The position numbers and the translations under genes were made by a program. The notes beneath the pieces were generated by a model. The model was not told the origin of the DNA. It worked only from the letters and a program-made list of their open reading frames with translations, and made no database searches. From the NCBI RefSeq assembly GCF_020184175.1, contig NW_026083056.1, positions 1 to 64,000 on the forward strand: a stretch of 64,000 bases of DNA, in the 5' to 3' direction. This document shows, piece by piece, positions 11,826-23,067 of the stretch. Every line of letters begins with the position of its first letter. Within the stretch, counting starts at the first letter, position 1. This DNA comes from Aphis gossypii. Its lineage: Eukaryota > Arthropoda > Insecta > Hemiptera > Aphididae.

Positions 11826-12384
11826 TCGCCAGTTCCCCATCGCAACTGTAGGTGTTCGCGGCAACCGATGGCACCGCACGACTCTAGACAAAGGTGTCTA
11901 TCAGCTTGGGTGGGGGAGAGTTGACACGGTCGTGTCGCACGAATACCGCGATCTCACCCGCTATACCCCCTTGCCTAGGTATCACCACTCGTTCGATAAT
12001 CAATCGGGACACCCGAGCGATTAATCGAACCAGTTTCAGAGTCGGCGATGAGCGCCGAAGCTCCCGCGGCGTGTGTGACGACCGCCGCGAGGGATGGCGG
12101 GGTTTGTCTGTTTTTAACCGCGCGTTACGCTTTGTCTTCGTCCGCCGTTGACTCAGACCGTACCTGTCGCGACATATTTTATCTTATATATATTATTATA
12201 TGTATATATTTTTCTTTTTACTTTTTTTTGCTACAATTTGTTTTTCTTGCAAGCTGTGCCACGAAAGTTTTCCTTTCGCTAGTTTTATTTTATTATTATA
12301 TTAATTTTTCTTTAATATTATATACATTTGTTGTTGTTTTTTTTTTGTTTTCCTATTATTACTATTATTATTTTGTGCTACGTG
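11826..12384. other. Right part of the GC-rich island and AT-rich boundary
   Basis: GC-rich DNA to about 12170, where composition changes abruptly to AT-rich with poly-T tracts. Open frames exist in several phases but none has recognisable content. Similarity to Polinton begins at about 12385. Confidence 0.4.
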
Positions 12385-12660
12385 ACAGACTTACCTAAAA
12401 AACCACGAACAATTGAATGTGGTATATTAAATTTAGACGTATCTTCGGGTGATGGAAGTCATTGGGTAGCGTTTTACAAAATTAAAGAAAAGGTTGTATA
12501 TTTTCTTAGCTTCGGTGATTTACCTCCACCAATTGAATTACAAAACTATTTCAAAGGAAACACAATTATATATAACTATTCAAATTATAAAAGATTTTAA
12601 TTCATTTAATTGTGGTAATTTATGTCTTGAATTTTTACAATGTATGAATCAATTACATTA
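12385..12660 (+). pseudogene. Polinton/Maverick adenain-like cysteine protease, fragment with frameshift
   Basis: In Polintons this ULP1/adenain-family protease is thought to mature capsid proteins. Visible: the start LPKKPRTIECGILNLD, the catalytic His in SGDGSHWVAFYKI, and FLSFGDLPPPIEL, where the usual catalytic Asp of FDSFG is Leu. After NYSNYK a one-base shift in an A run near 12590 moves the end, with the catalytic Cys block FNCGNLCLEFLQ, to another frame. The N-terminal part is missing: homology starts abruptly at 12385 next to the GC-rich island. Loss of the Asp, truncation and frameshift make it inactive. It is followed directly by the minor capsid remnant, the usual Polinton order. 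Confidence 0.8.
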
Positions 12661-13420
12661 AGTTTAATTGATAATACAATTAAATTATCTACACATTATT
12701 TTCCAGCAATTGATGTGTACGATGATTCTGAAATTGCTTTGTTAAATTTACAAACATATAATACATTTCCAAACATAAACGAAAATAATAACCACTTTGA
12801 AATACATACATTCAGAAAACCCCGATCGTTTACTAAATAATAATAAATTTCAAACCTGTTATATCACACTGAAAAAGGGGTGTTACGGTATTAAGGATAT
12901 TAAAAATCAAATTTTGACACAAATAGATGACTTTTATAATGATAACGAATACATTGGAATAAAACCAACAGAGAAAATAACTTTTGATATCGGGATTGAT
13001 CAAGTAGATTTTAGGACAACTATGTTCAGTAATGGTACAATACGTTTTAATGTAGAAAACAGTATAGGACCTTTATTGGGGATTGAAAAAAAAATTATGA
13101 ACCACACATGCAATACATTGATGGTCATCGTTCACAGAAAGTGGTAAATTTAAACAATGTTAACTCAATAAAAGCAATGTGCAAAAGCAATATAGCTCAA
13201 GGTTCATTCAACAACCATATGCCAAGTCATTTAATTTATGAGTTTTCCCCTACTGATAACATAGGTACGAAGCTGATTCAATCTCCAACTAACCTAATAT
13301 ATTATAAATTAAATAAAACAAATATCGATTTAATAACTATACAATTAGTTGATCAAGATCATAATCCAATAAACAATTTAGGTGAGAAATTAATAATCGA
13401 TCTTGTCGTATACGCCACGC
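12640..13420 (+). pseudogene. Polinton minor capsid (penton-like) protein, frameshifted
   Basis: Three consecutive frames (12640-12837, 12797-13144, 13108 onward) together read as one Polinton minor capsid protein. The start has SITLSLIDNTIKLST and LNLQTYNTFPNINENNN; the middle ENSIGPLLGI; the end contains VNSIKAMCKSNIAQGS, HLIYEFSPTDNIGTKLIQ and IQLVDQDHNPINNLGEKL, which follow the family pattern IYEF...DQ.G....GE. At least two frameshifts interrupt it (near 12830 and 13100). After GEKLIIDLVV (about 13410) similarity stops and unrelated sequence follows. It lies between the protease remnant and, beyond the inserted elements, the major capsid gene at 23054. Confidence 0.75.
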
Positions 13421-14373
13421 AAAGGCTTGGCGTATATAACAGATATGTTTCGGTTTCCGATTCTCTAACCGTCAAACGAGTAAATTATCGACACCTGCTG
13501 TATGAGTTTAATTTAAGTTCTCCTTTTGGTGACCACGGTAACGAGTGCTGCGCAATAGGATAATTAAATAAAAGTCCAACAGGATTTACACTATACAACT
13601 CTAAGGTTATTTTACTCCCGAACAACTGACCACGACAGAGGCGCCCAAACTATACTCCGAGTGTAGCAGTTGCTACACATAATTTGGGTGGGTGGTTAGG
13701 TGTTACCAGTAATTGAGATAGTCGATATTGAATAGAATAGTAATATAGAATGATAGAATATAATTTATAAAAATTAAAGGTTTTACTAATTAGAAGTGGT
13801 AATACAGTATTACATTATTACTTATTACCACTGTGGTAGGTTATGATATGAGTCGTCAGCTGATTATCATATTTAACAAATTGGCAGCGCCCATGAGATC
13901 AAGGCCATGTCCCGACTTTTTTCAAATAACATTAGAAATTATGAGTGTCGATACCAATCACATTATCAACGATAATTGGTAAAATTGAGTTACATACACT
14001 GTACGCCTGTATGGCTTAAACAATTGTACTATAATTTTAGATCTACTGTTTAATGTTTACTAGTTACTATTTATAGTAATGCATATAGTATATTTTATAG
14101 TTGTCCTATGCGATTATGATTTCTGGAAATACCGTAGATCTAGTCGGCTGTAGTTGATTAACCCGCACCGCATTCGTCAGATTATTTTTATTAGGAAATA
14201 AATTGAAAATTGTCATATTATTTATAGTGGAACATCGAATCTTGATAAGCAAACATGTTTAGAGGTTATTACTTAATACTTATTAACTTATAGTGTTTAA
14301 CTTAAAATCGATAGATATTTTATAAAAACCTAATATAGGTACTAGGCAGGTAATTAGTTATTATTGAATAATT
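13421..14373. other. Spacer with hairpins; no gene seen
   Basis: Contains an inverted repeat around the TATACGCC/GGCGTATA pair at about 13409-13437, the perfect hairpin GTGTAGCAGTTGCTACAC at about 13660-13677, and a copy of a motif GACCACGGTAACGAGTGCTG (about 13531-13550) that recurs twice at 18.7-18.8 kb. The sequence AGGCGCCCAAAC near 13639 resembles a tRNA primer-binding site behind an LTR end, but no LTR pair was found. Confidence 0.4.
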
Positions 14374-17300
14374 ATGAGTTTTAAATGTGAGTATTGTGGA
14401 CGTGACCGGAATAATCATAATAATACCAATTGGAAGAGACACATTGAATCATGCAGAACCAAAAATAAAAGGCAAAAAGTTACTTTGAACAGTTTTTTTT
14501 TCAAAAAACAAAAACTTTCTAACTGTAAGTCAATACTACATACTAAACATGCCTAAATACTTTTTAGAATTAAATTATTTTAAATTATTTAAGCTGTTCC
14601 ACAAAGTGACATGTTAGTTGACACAAAGTCCTCTTCAGCATTACTATCCACATTTAAAACACCAAGTATGTACTTCATTATTATTCCTGTGTTTAATATT
14701 TTTCAATTAATGTATGTACAATTTAAAAAGTACTGACATCTTAAAACGAAATGGCTAGGTAATAGAAATTGTATTCTGAGTACTAAGTGTCTTAGTTGAG
14801 AATATTCAGAAAATATGTCATAACTCATAATATTATTAAACCATGTTTTTTAATTGTAAACTGAATTTTCTACTGTGCATTTAATATTGAAATTTATTGT
14901 GTTAATTTTGTTCATTTATTGTATTATTTTTTATAAATACAAATTTCATATTTTGTACCTAGTTGATAAACTTGAATCAGTTAGTAAAAATACAACTACA
15001 GCTATTGCTTGTTATGAAAATTGCCATCAAAATGTTGCTTCATCTAGTTCGTTTGAACTAAATACTGATCAATTAAAGCCAGGTAATTAATCTTCCTATA
15101 CTTTTAAGTAAATTAATTAATTTATTCAATATTATTTATGTACCTGCTTATTGACTGTTAAATATTGAACAGTTATTTACAAATTAGCTACCTAAGTATA
15201 ACAACTTTTTAAATTGTATAAAATTAAAATAATATTGTCATTGAGAACATTAATTATTTTTGCAGTACATAATGATGAAATTTATATGCCTGGTACTACT
15301 GATCATGCTGATGCTGTAGAACAATGTGAAATAGGTAAATATTACTTTTGATACTATAAACCTGTTCAAAAATCAAAATATAAAAATTAAAAATTAAAAA
15401 ATACAGAATAGAATCATATTATTAAATGGCAAATCTATTCATATCCCAAACCATTAATATTGGAAACATTATTTTTATTTATTTTAGGTTCTTTGGAGAA
15501 AATTCAAAGTCAAGAAAACTCAAATTACAATCAGATTTTGGAAGGTCATGATAAGGATCATAGTGCAATTGGTAATCAAGTTTTGAAAGTTGGAGAAGAT
15601 ACTGTGTTTAATAACGATCCAGCTACATTTTGTAGCTTAAAAACTTTTCCTCAACATTTCATTAATTGGATTCTTAAAGCTGGTCCATCTCAACCAACGG
15701 CTGATGATTTTATAGATCATAAATTTCCAACTGAAAATAATAGGTCCTTTCATTCATCTTGGTATACTACAAAATACTTCCTAGTGGTGATAAAGTAAAT
15801 CGTAATTGGCTTAGTTATTCGAAAACAACAAATAAGATTTATTGTATTCATTGTATACTTTTTGGAAGACATACAAAACCATCATGGACAACGAACGGTT
15901 TTAATACTTGGTCAAGAGGCACAACTAGTATTATTGTTCATGAAACATCAGAAGTTCATTTAACAGCTTCAATTCGTGCTATGTATAGAGAAGCTTCACT
16001 ACCAATTTTGCCATTGATACATGAAAAGCAAAAACAAGTTATTGCGATAAACAGAGAAATAGTAAAACACCTTATTGATATAACAATTTTTTTAGGTAGA
16101 CATTCTTTAGCTTTTAGAGGACACCGTGAAGGCTGGAAAGAAAAACTCCATGGCAATTTTAAAGATTTAGCTATTCTTTTATCAAAATATTCCCCGGTTA
16201 TGACCACATACATAACAGAACTAGAATCATCAGGCAAAAAAAGAAATTACTTGTCTTGGAATAGACAAAATCAGTTGATTGATTCCATTGCCTACTTTAT
16301 TAGATCATCAATAATCCAAGATATAAAATCAGCCAACTTTTTTTCTATAAGCATGGATACAACGTTCGATTATTCAAGAAAAGAGCAACTTTCTTTAGTT
16401 GTTCGTTATATAAAAGATTTAAATGTTTATGAACGTGTCATTGCTGTTCATGAAGTCACTTCCACTACAGGTCAAAATTTATTAGAAGTATTCACAAAAA
16501 TATGTTTGGAATTAGATTTGAATTGGAAAAAATATCTTGTCGGTCAGGCCTATGATGGTGCATCAAATATGCGTGGAGCTTACAACGGTCTACAAGCTCT
16601 TATTAAAAAGCATAATTCTTCAGCCTTATATGTATGGTGTTGGGCACATCGTCTAAATCTTATTATAACAGACGCAGTTAATAGTTGTACAGATTCAGTT
16701 AAATTATTTGGTATCCTTGAAACTATATATGATTTTATTTGTTCAAGCAAAAATAGAGTGTCACTTTTTGAAAAACACCAAAAAATGTTGTATCCTGGTA
16801 AATCTATACGTCGACCAAAGAGAGTTGAAACAACCCGTTGGATGTCTCATAGTTATGCATTAAATAACATTTTATCTACATATCATGCTCTTCTTGAAAC
16901 ATTGGAAGAGCTTATGAAGCCTGGAAAATCTAGTGATCGAAAAGAAATTAGTCAAGCCAGTAATATTTTTGATTTAATATTGTCAGAAAAAATATTACTT
17001 ACAGCTTTTGTTTTTAAAAAAATATTTGAAATTGTAGAGCCATTGAACAAAGTTCTACAAAGTAAAGATATTGATTTGTTAGGTGCCATCAATAGTGTTA
17101 ATGAATGCTTAAAAATGTTAAATGTATTAAGAGATAATTGTGATATTGAATTTAATCAGATTTTTAAAACTACACATACATTTATTAAAACTTTAAATAA
17201 AACTGTTAAAGACTATAAAGTTTACAATATTTCACCTTTAACTCAAACCAGAATAATATATTCCAAGAGAAGATATGCAGAAGAATCAATAGAAGAACCA

Positions 17301-18002
17301 ATTATAGATCCAGTGAAAACATTTAAGATAAAGACATTTTTGCCCATAATAGATGTAACTATAACACAAATCTCAGATCGATTTAGTGAAAGATGTAAAG
17401 GCGTTTTAAAAGATTTATCCTTGTTTTCGAGAAAACGTTTAAAAGAAATTAAACAATCTCCATCTTCTTTGCCAATTGATGCATTTAGTGAAATCTGTGA
17501 TAATTACAAACAATTTTTAAATTTAGAAGACCTCAAAAGAGAATACTTACAATTTTCACATGAATATTGGAATTTTGAATGCATAAAAAAACTTCCGGAA
17601 AATTTTTACAATTCAAGTGATTATTTACTATCAGATGTTGAAAATAGTAGTGATAGTGAAGATGAAGAACAAGAAAACAAGACTAAAAATAGTGTGTTTG
17701 AAAATGTAGGAAGTATACTATCATTGTAAAATATATGTTGTTCTTGTGGACTAAACACAATTTTCCCTAATTTATACACAGCATTAAAAATTTCACTAAC
17801 ATTACCTACATCTAGTGCATCACCTGAACGAATATTTTCTAAATTGAAATTGGTTAAGAATAAATTGAGAAGTACAATGAGTGCAGAAAGATTGGACGGA
17901 CTAATGTTGATAGCTTGTGAGACTGATATTCATATCGACGAAGATAAAGTTCTTGATAATTTTGCAAATTCAAGTACATATCTAAAAAATCAACTTATTT
18001 AA
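14374..18002 (+). pseudogene. hAT transposase-like gene, five exons, one frameshift and one nonsense codon
   Basis: Exons 14374-14524, 14594-14665, 14963-15082, 15266-15334 and 15488 onward, each with GT/AG borders and all four introns in phase 1. Exon 1 encodes a Cys/His finger (FKCEYCGRDRN...WKRHIESC). Exons 2-4 are short and symmetric (72, 120, 69 bp), coding Ser/Asp-rich linkers. The last exon has a TTF-like finger (NKIYCIHCILFG) and the DUF4371/hAT core: FSISMDTTFD, GQAYDGASNMRG, WCWAHRLNLII, RVETTRWMSH. It ends with the hAT dimerisation block SSASPERIFSKLKLVKN and RSTMSAERLDGLM. Breaks: a frame change at about 15762-15770 and an in-frame TAA at 17727-17729, after which the same frame runs on to 18000. 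It resembles ZMYM1-like hAT proteins common in aphids. No terminal repeats were resolved. Confidence 0.87.
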
Positions 18003-18690
18003 TTCCAATGTATTACATTCATAGTAGGTATTCCTCAATTTATTTTTTGCTTGTAAATAATATATTTTTAAAATTCATGTACTAAATGTAGGTGCCTAAT
18101 TGCAAATTTTAAATTAGAGCAACAACTAGTTATTATCATATCTTTCTAAATACTTGGATTTACAATCGATGGTAGTTTTTATGTAAAAATTTAAATATCT
18201 GCAAATTGAGCCGACTTACATATGTACTTAATTTATAAATTTGTATATAATATATTGCTGTAACGTTTTAATATTAAAAAAAAAAAAAATTATGTTTTAA
18301 GTCAATATTTATATACCTGTTTTAAATAATTTGTTATCTTTAATTGTTTTTACATATACAGTACATTGCATATTTAAATAATGTTTTTGAAAATTTCTAT
18401 ATTAAATATATACAAGTTAAAATATATACTATAATCATATTTCTATATAATATACAAATATACAAAATAATTTATATAATATATATTATACTATGTTACT
18501 TATAATTATAAAAAAAACATATTGCATTTGCTTTTCTTTTTTTACTGATATCTTAAAATCATAAGAAAAATTTTGACTTGATGTTTTAGGGTAGGGATCA
18601 GAGAATCTATATATATATATGGGTGGATGTAAAAATATCGGAGGTGGGTGGTAGTTTTGAATTTCTATCTTTGCTACATAATAAAAATTG
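18003..18690. other. AT-rich spacer, no gene seen
   Basis: 3' flank of the hAT gene: AT-rich, poly-A run near 18277-18289 and TATATA tracts near 18607-18620. No coding content or terminal repeat recognised. Confidence 0.5.
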
Positions 18691-18704
18691 AGTTTGGGCT
18701 CCAC

Positions 18705-18835
18705 TGGACCACGATAACGAGTACTGGATGTTCGAGGGTGAGTTATCTTTTACCTAGACAAGGTCTTACTCTTTTTCGACTGACCACGATAACGAGTGCT
18801 GGCCGAAAAAATAAGTACCACAATGTCTTACTACC
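18705..18835. repeat. Two-copy imperfect tandem repeat (GACCACGATAACGAGTnCTGG)
   Basis: GACCACGATAACGAGTACTGG near 18708 and GACCACGATAACGAGTGCTGG near 18782 begin two units of about 74 bp that both contain a GTCTTACT word near their end. A third related motif is at about 13531, on the other side of the hAT gene. The role is unknown; a repeated LTR or terminal segment is possible. Confidence 0.55.
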
Positions 18836-19739
18836 TGTTTTTTAAAAGTGTTATTCACCACAACGTCTCTGTACCCACTCGTAAGATAAAATATTTTTCT
18901 CCTTTGAAAAAAGGAGTAAAGAAAAACAGTGACGCTTTTTTTAAAAAAAGAAATCAAATATAATAAAATATGTAAAAATAAAATAATATAAAGAAACGTA
19001 AAAGTACTGCAGCTCGTTGGCTACCACAATAAGCGAAACAAACAAAACAGCCCCCATCCCGTCGCAGACGTCGCCTTAAGTAGTTGTGGCAATTTTGCTG
19101 ACTCGGTTTGATTGACTTTCTGCTTCGTATGTTATTTTAATATTTTGTAATTTCATTATATATACAACAGTCCCATTACTACAAATAAAATATGTCCTCA
19201 TATTTTTTATTTTTACACATAGGTATTTTGTAATGGGAATATTATATATATATATTACGTACCTATTTGTGGTTATACGACATTGTAATATCATTTTTTT
19301 TTTGTTCCCTTGTTATAAAATCCACCAGGTTTTCAAATTTCTTTCTCATTTTTTCCTCTATTGCTATTATATCTGCTGTTTTGTTTTTTTTTACTTGCTG
19401 TTGTGCTTCGTGTTTTCGAATCCTCCTGATTTTGTTTCTATTGTAAGCTTCTTTACCTTGTTGGATCCTATTTATATTGATTGGACATTTTTGATTTTTT
19501 TTTCTAGTCTCGCGACTTCTTCTTTTTTATCCATCTGTAATAATGGATTTGAAATTTATATTCTTTGATTCTCGTTTCTTGATATTATTTATTTTCATTA
19601 AGTTTTGAAATAGTTTTGATTTAATTTTGAACATTTTTATACTATATAGTAGGTAGTACACAATTTTTTTACAAATGGTTGGTTTAAATTTTACAATTTT
19701 ATATGTAGGTACCCCGAAAAAAAAAATAATAATAATAAT

Positions 19740-20010
19740 ATGTTACGTTTTTCTGCGTAGTTGAATTATTTTACATTTGCTTTTTGTCTTAATTTTACAT
19801 TATTATGTGTATCTTAAAAATAAATGGTTAATTTTTCTGCTTAATTGTATTATTTTACATTTTTGTTTTTGTTGACATTTTGCCTTAAGAATATAAATAT
19901 ATAATGGTTAGTTTTCTAACTTAACTTAATTTTATATTTTATGATAAATAAAATAAAAATAAATGGTTAATATATAATGGTTAGTTTTCTGCTTAATCCT
20001 ATTTTCCCCC
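19740..20010. repeat. Degenerate AT-rich tandem repeat, about 3-4 copies
   Basis: Units of about 80-90 bp built from AAATGGTTAATTTTCTGCTT, then AATTGTATTATTTTACATTT, then TTTTGTCTTAA. Copies start near 19740, 19822, 19903 and 19960. The array lies just downstream (minus sense) of the Env gene, where the 3' LTR would be expected, and may be its decayed U3 region. Confidence 0.55.
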
Positions 20011-20114
20011 TTTTGTCTTAAAACTAGTCTCTCTTTTTTTCTTTTTTTTTCTTTTTTTTTAAATTATACATATTTATTTATTACCTAATGTTTAATTAAT
20101 CTTAATATTTATCT

Positions 20115-22012
20115 TTAGGCTGATTCTGTGTTATCCTGGACTTGAAGTTGGTTGCTCTGAGCATTGTATACTACTTTCACAGTGTCTAATGGCTTAGTTT
20201 TATTTTTTGTCTTGAGTGATTTTATTATTTTGAATAGGATAATTCCGGTTAATATTAGCGCTATCGTTGATATTCCTACAGAATGTACCGTTTTTATTTT
20301 ATCGTTTGATTTTGAGCTTAATTCATTTGTTATTTGTTCATCTAAGGTTGACATTGATTTTGCATATATTTTTAAATCATTAAACTTCACCGCTGTATTA
20401 AGGCTAATTTGGTTTTCACCCTCGGGTTGTTGTCTTATTTTGTCATTGAAGTGTTCAGTTAATTTAGATAAGTGAAATTGTGGTACATAGTCTTTAGAAA
20501 AATTGCTTCTTCCCAGATATTTAGCTAATATAATGTTGTTTTTAGTGAAAGCTTTACAATTCGGATTTAGGCTTAATATTCCTGTTTTGTTTATTTCTAT
20601 ATTCTTTACTTCGTCCTGGCAGCTTACGATTAACTCAATGGGCTTATGGGTTGCGTATATCCAACGATTATTATTTCCTAGTTGGTGCCATAAGTCACTA
20701 AATATTGGTACCGTTTTTATTTCGCAATTTTCTGGCATATTGTTTTCTTTTGTAAATAATTGAAATTCACAGCTTGATTTAATATTGTTTGAAATCGGTA
20801 TATTTGATTCACAGATTAGTTTTGTTTAGTTTTTTTACATTTATTAATTTGATTTTGAGTAAAAAATATGTAAGACTGTTTATTTTTTTCTACCGCTATA
20901 AATTCGTGGGTAGATTGAATAAAAACAAAATCGTTTTTATTTACATGGACCGGTAAACTTATGATATGGTAAAGATTAAAGGGTATGTTTTGTATGAGTG
21001 GTATATTTATTACAAATATTATTAGATGATTGACATAAAAAATATTTAAATCGATTAATTTCATAAAGTCAAAATAGTTTTTAGCGTTTATTTCTATAGG
21101 TAAATTTAGATTTGATGGTAAATTTGTTTTGATATCTTTAAGTTGTGTCAATAATTCATTTGGTTTAATTATTTGGGGATTAAGCTGTCCTTTGTGTGCA
21201 TTTGTTATTATGTTTAATAATAAGGTGGTATCTTTTGCGTATTGATTTAGTAATTCAGTATAGAGTGAGTTATATAGTAATATTGATTCTACTATATTTA
21301 AGATTTTTAATTCGTCTTTTTGTATTTTTAATTCATTATTTAGCTTATTCATATTAATATCTATGGTGTCTTTAATTTTTGTGTAGCTTGAAGTAATTTC
21401 CTCCACTGAATCTAATGAACTTTTGAATATTTTGATTTGTTCTTTTTGAATCATTAAGGTTTTTATTTGTTTTTCTTCTAGTGTTCTGATCTTATCCTCA
21501 AATATTTCTCCTTCCTCTTCCGTTAGCACTCCAAATAAAATTCGTTGCAATTTTCCAATCCCGCCGAAATATGAACTTCGTTTTGTTCGTTGTTTAGCTG
21601 TGTTGTAATTGGTTTCGTCAATTTCAAGGTATTGTTGAACAATTTCGTGTTCTTCGTTTATTTTGTTGATAGTTTGAAAATTAATTTTTTGTAATTCCGT
21701 GCAAGTTTCTGTTAATTTTTCATAAGTTGATTGGTATTTATCACAAAGGTCTTTTAGATTAATATAATATAGGTTAATTGCTGCATAATTTTGTTCATAA
21801 TCAGATATGTTGTAATAGGTTACTAAGTTCCACTGTGAGACAGTTAAGAACAATGGGGAGATATTTTCAAAATATATTCCTGGATTGTTCGTAAATTGTT
21901 CATTTTTAAAAGAATTTGATTCACTGGATTTTATTATAAAAAACACGGTGATTAAGGTAACATGTATTTTCATGCTTGATAATTGTTTTTCTATTGCTTT
22001 AACATGTCCCAT
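20115..22012 (-). pseudogene. Envelope-like glycoprotein of a Gypsy (errantivirus-like) element, one frameshift
   Basis: Two frames on the minus strand, 22012-20816 (398 residues) and 20738-20115 (207 residues), read as one membrane glycoprotein. Part one: hydrophobic signal-like segment (MKIHVTLITVFFII), a furin-type RTKR site at residues 142-145, and a Gly/hydrophobic stretch just after it, as in insect Env/F proteins. A long helical region (about 160-260) follows. Part two: Cys-containing ectodomain, then a transmembrane helix at about residues 152-171 and a basic tail. A frame change near 20817-20822 separates them. The integrase tail of the same element lies upstream at 22720-22908. The second Env remnant at 54796 has the same segment order. 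It is a decayed endogenous copy; nothing suggests current expression. Confidence 0.82.
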
Positions 22013-22719
22013 TTTTTTTTATCAAATGCTTTTGTCACTCTTCAATTATGTATTTCTGTGCGTATATACGAATTTTTAATTTGTCATTCTATAAATAAAA
22101 TAATTTAAAACATTATTTATGCTCATTGTTACTTGTAGGTGATTAATAATATTATATTATGATCTCTACGATAATTTAATAGTTAGCAATATTTCTAGGA
22201 ATCCATGAATTTTTATATTTTATGTAAAGGAGGTACAGCAGAATATCTTTGCCGGGTGTTTGTTTTATGCTTACGCGGAATATATTGTACATTAACCGTC
22301 TATATATATATATATATATTTCTTTTTTTTTTATTTATTTTTTTTTTTTTCAAACGGCGGTATAGTAGCGTTTTAATCTGTTGGTTGTTCGTTCTTATCA
22401 GACTAGCGTAGGACTATAATATATTATTATGTATATTGTTTTTGTTAAATAATCGTATTATTCATTTCACTGATTTTGTATTTTTGTTGAAGCTTGTTAG
22501 TATACGATAATTCTTCTTAGCGTCCGGATCGTTTTTGTCTTATTGTTTTGTACCGTTATTTTATTGTATTAATATGATTATTGTGATTAGGATAAGTACG
22601 TGTTTATGTGTTTTTATGTGGTGTATTCTTATATAGGAATTTCGGCAATTTTTATTATGTTAACTTTTATATTCCAAATTTATTTATATATATAGTAGCT
22701 TAAATGTTCTATAGACCGT
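22013..22719. other. Spacer between integrase tail and Env, AT-rich
   Basis: About 700 bp with a (TA)n microsatellite near 22300-22320 and poly-T tracts. Env of such elements is usually made from a spliced RNA, so this may be leader or intron sequence. No coding content seen. Confidence 0.4.
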
Positions 22720-22908
22720 CTATGTTTGTGGTATATCTGTCTCGTAGAATGGTTTCATTCTTTGTACGTGTATAACATCGATTTCCTTTTTTCCTCGTAA
22801 TATCAGTTCTACTCTGTAGTTTACGTCTGTTAATTTTTCGATAATCGTGAAAGGACCCCTGTACTTATATGCTAGTTTTTTTGATTTATTTGGTTCATGG
22901 AAATCAAA
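22720..22908 (-). pseudogene. Gypsy integrase C-terminal (GPY/F) module, fragment
   Basis: Minus-strand frame with SKKLAYKYRGPFTIIEKLTD and then LRGKKEIDVIHVQRMKPFY, ending in TAG at 22720. This is the GPY/F module that closes Gypsy integrases and often precedes env. Upstream the sequence breaks off at about 22908, where plus-strand Polinton coding sequence begins, so all of gag and the rest of pol are missing. It belongs with the Env gene at 20115-22012. Confidence 0.75.
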
Positions 22909-23067
22909 TTAAAATTTAATATAAGCCCATTACATAAGATAAATCTTGCTAGTCATATGACTAAAGCGTTACCGGTAACATCGAATAAAGTAAAAAAAAT
23001 AACAACGAAAAATAAAACAATTTTAAAGGCTTTAGGTTATAAATTAAAGCAGAATGCCAGAAAGTGA
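22897..23067 (+). CDS. Small basic Polinton ORF upstream of the major capsid gene
   Basis: A 56-residue Lys-rich ORF starting MEIKLKFNISPLHKINLASH. Its stop codon overlaps the start of the major capsid frame (ATG at 23054), a compact arrangement. Similar small basic proteins precede the capsid gene in insect Polintons. The start lies within a few bases of the Gypsy integrase remnant, so the boundary between the two elements is at or just before this ATG. Confidence 0.5.
   Translation: MEIKLKFNISPLHKINLASHMTKALPVTSNKVKKITTKNKTILKALGYKLKQNARK

Noticed and set aside
11049..11874. Several overlapping ORFs on both strands of the GC-rich island
   Set aside because: High G+C lowers stop frequency in all frames; only the 11154-11825 frame has non-repetitive, protein-like ends.
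13380..13690. Possible LTR end plus primer-binding site (AGGCGCCCAAAC)
   Set aside because: No second LTR copy, no polypurine tract and no target duplication could be paired with it.
18486..19568. Several 60-110-codon ORFs on both strands
   Set aside because: They are Phe/Ile/Tyr/Lys-rich translations of AT-rich spacer with no conserved pattern.
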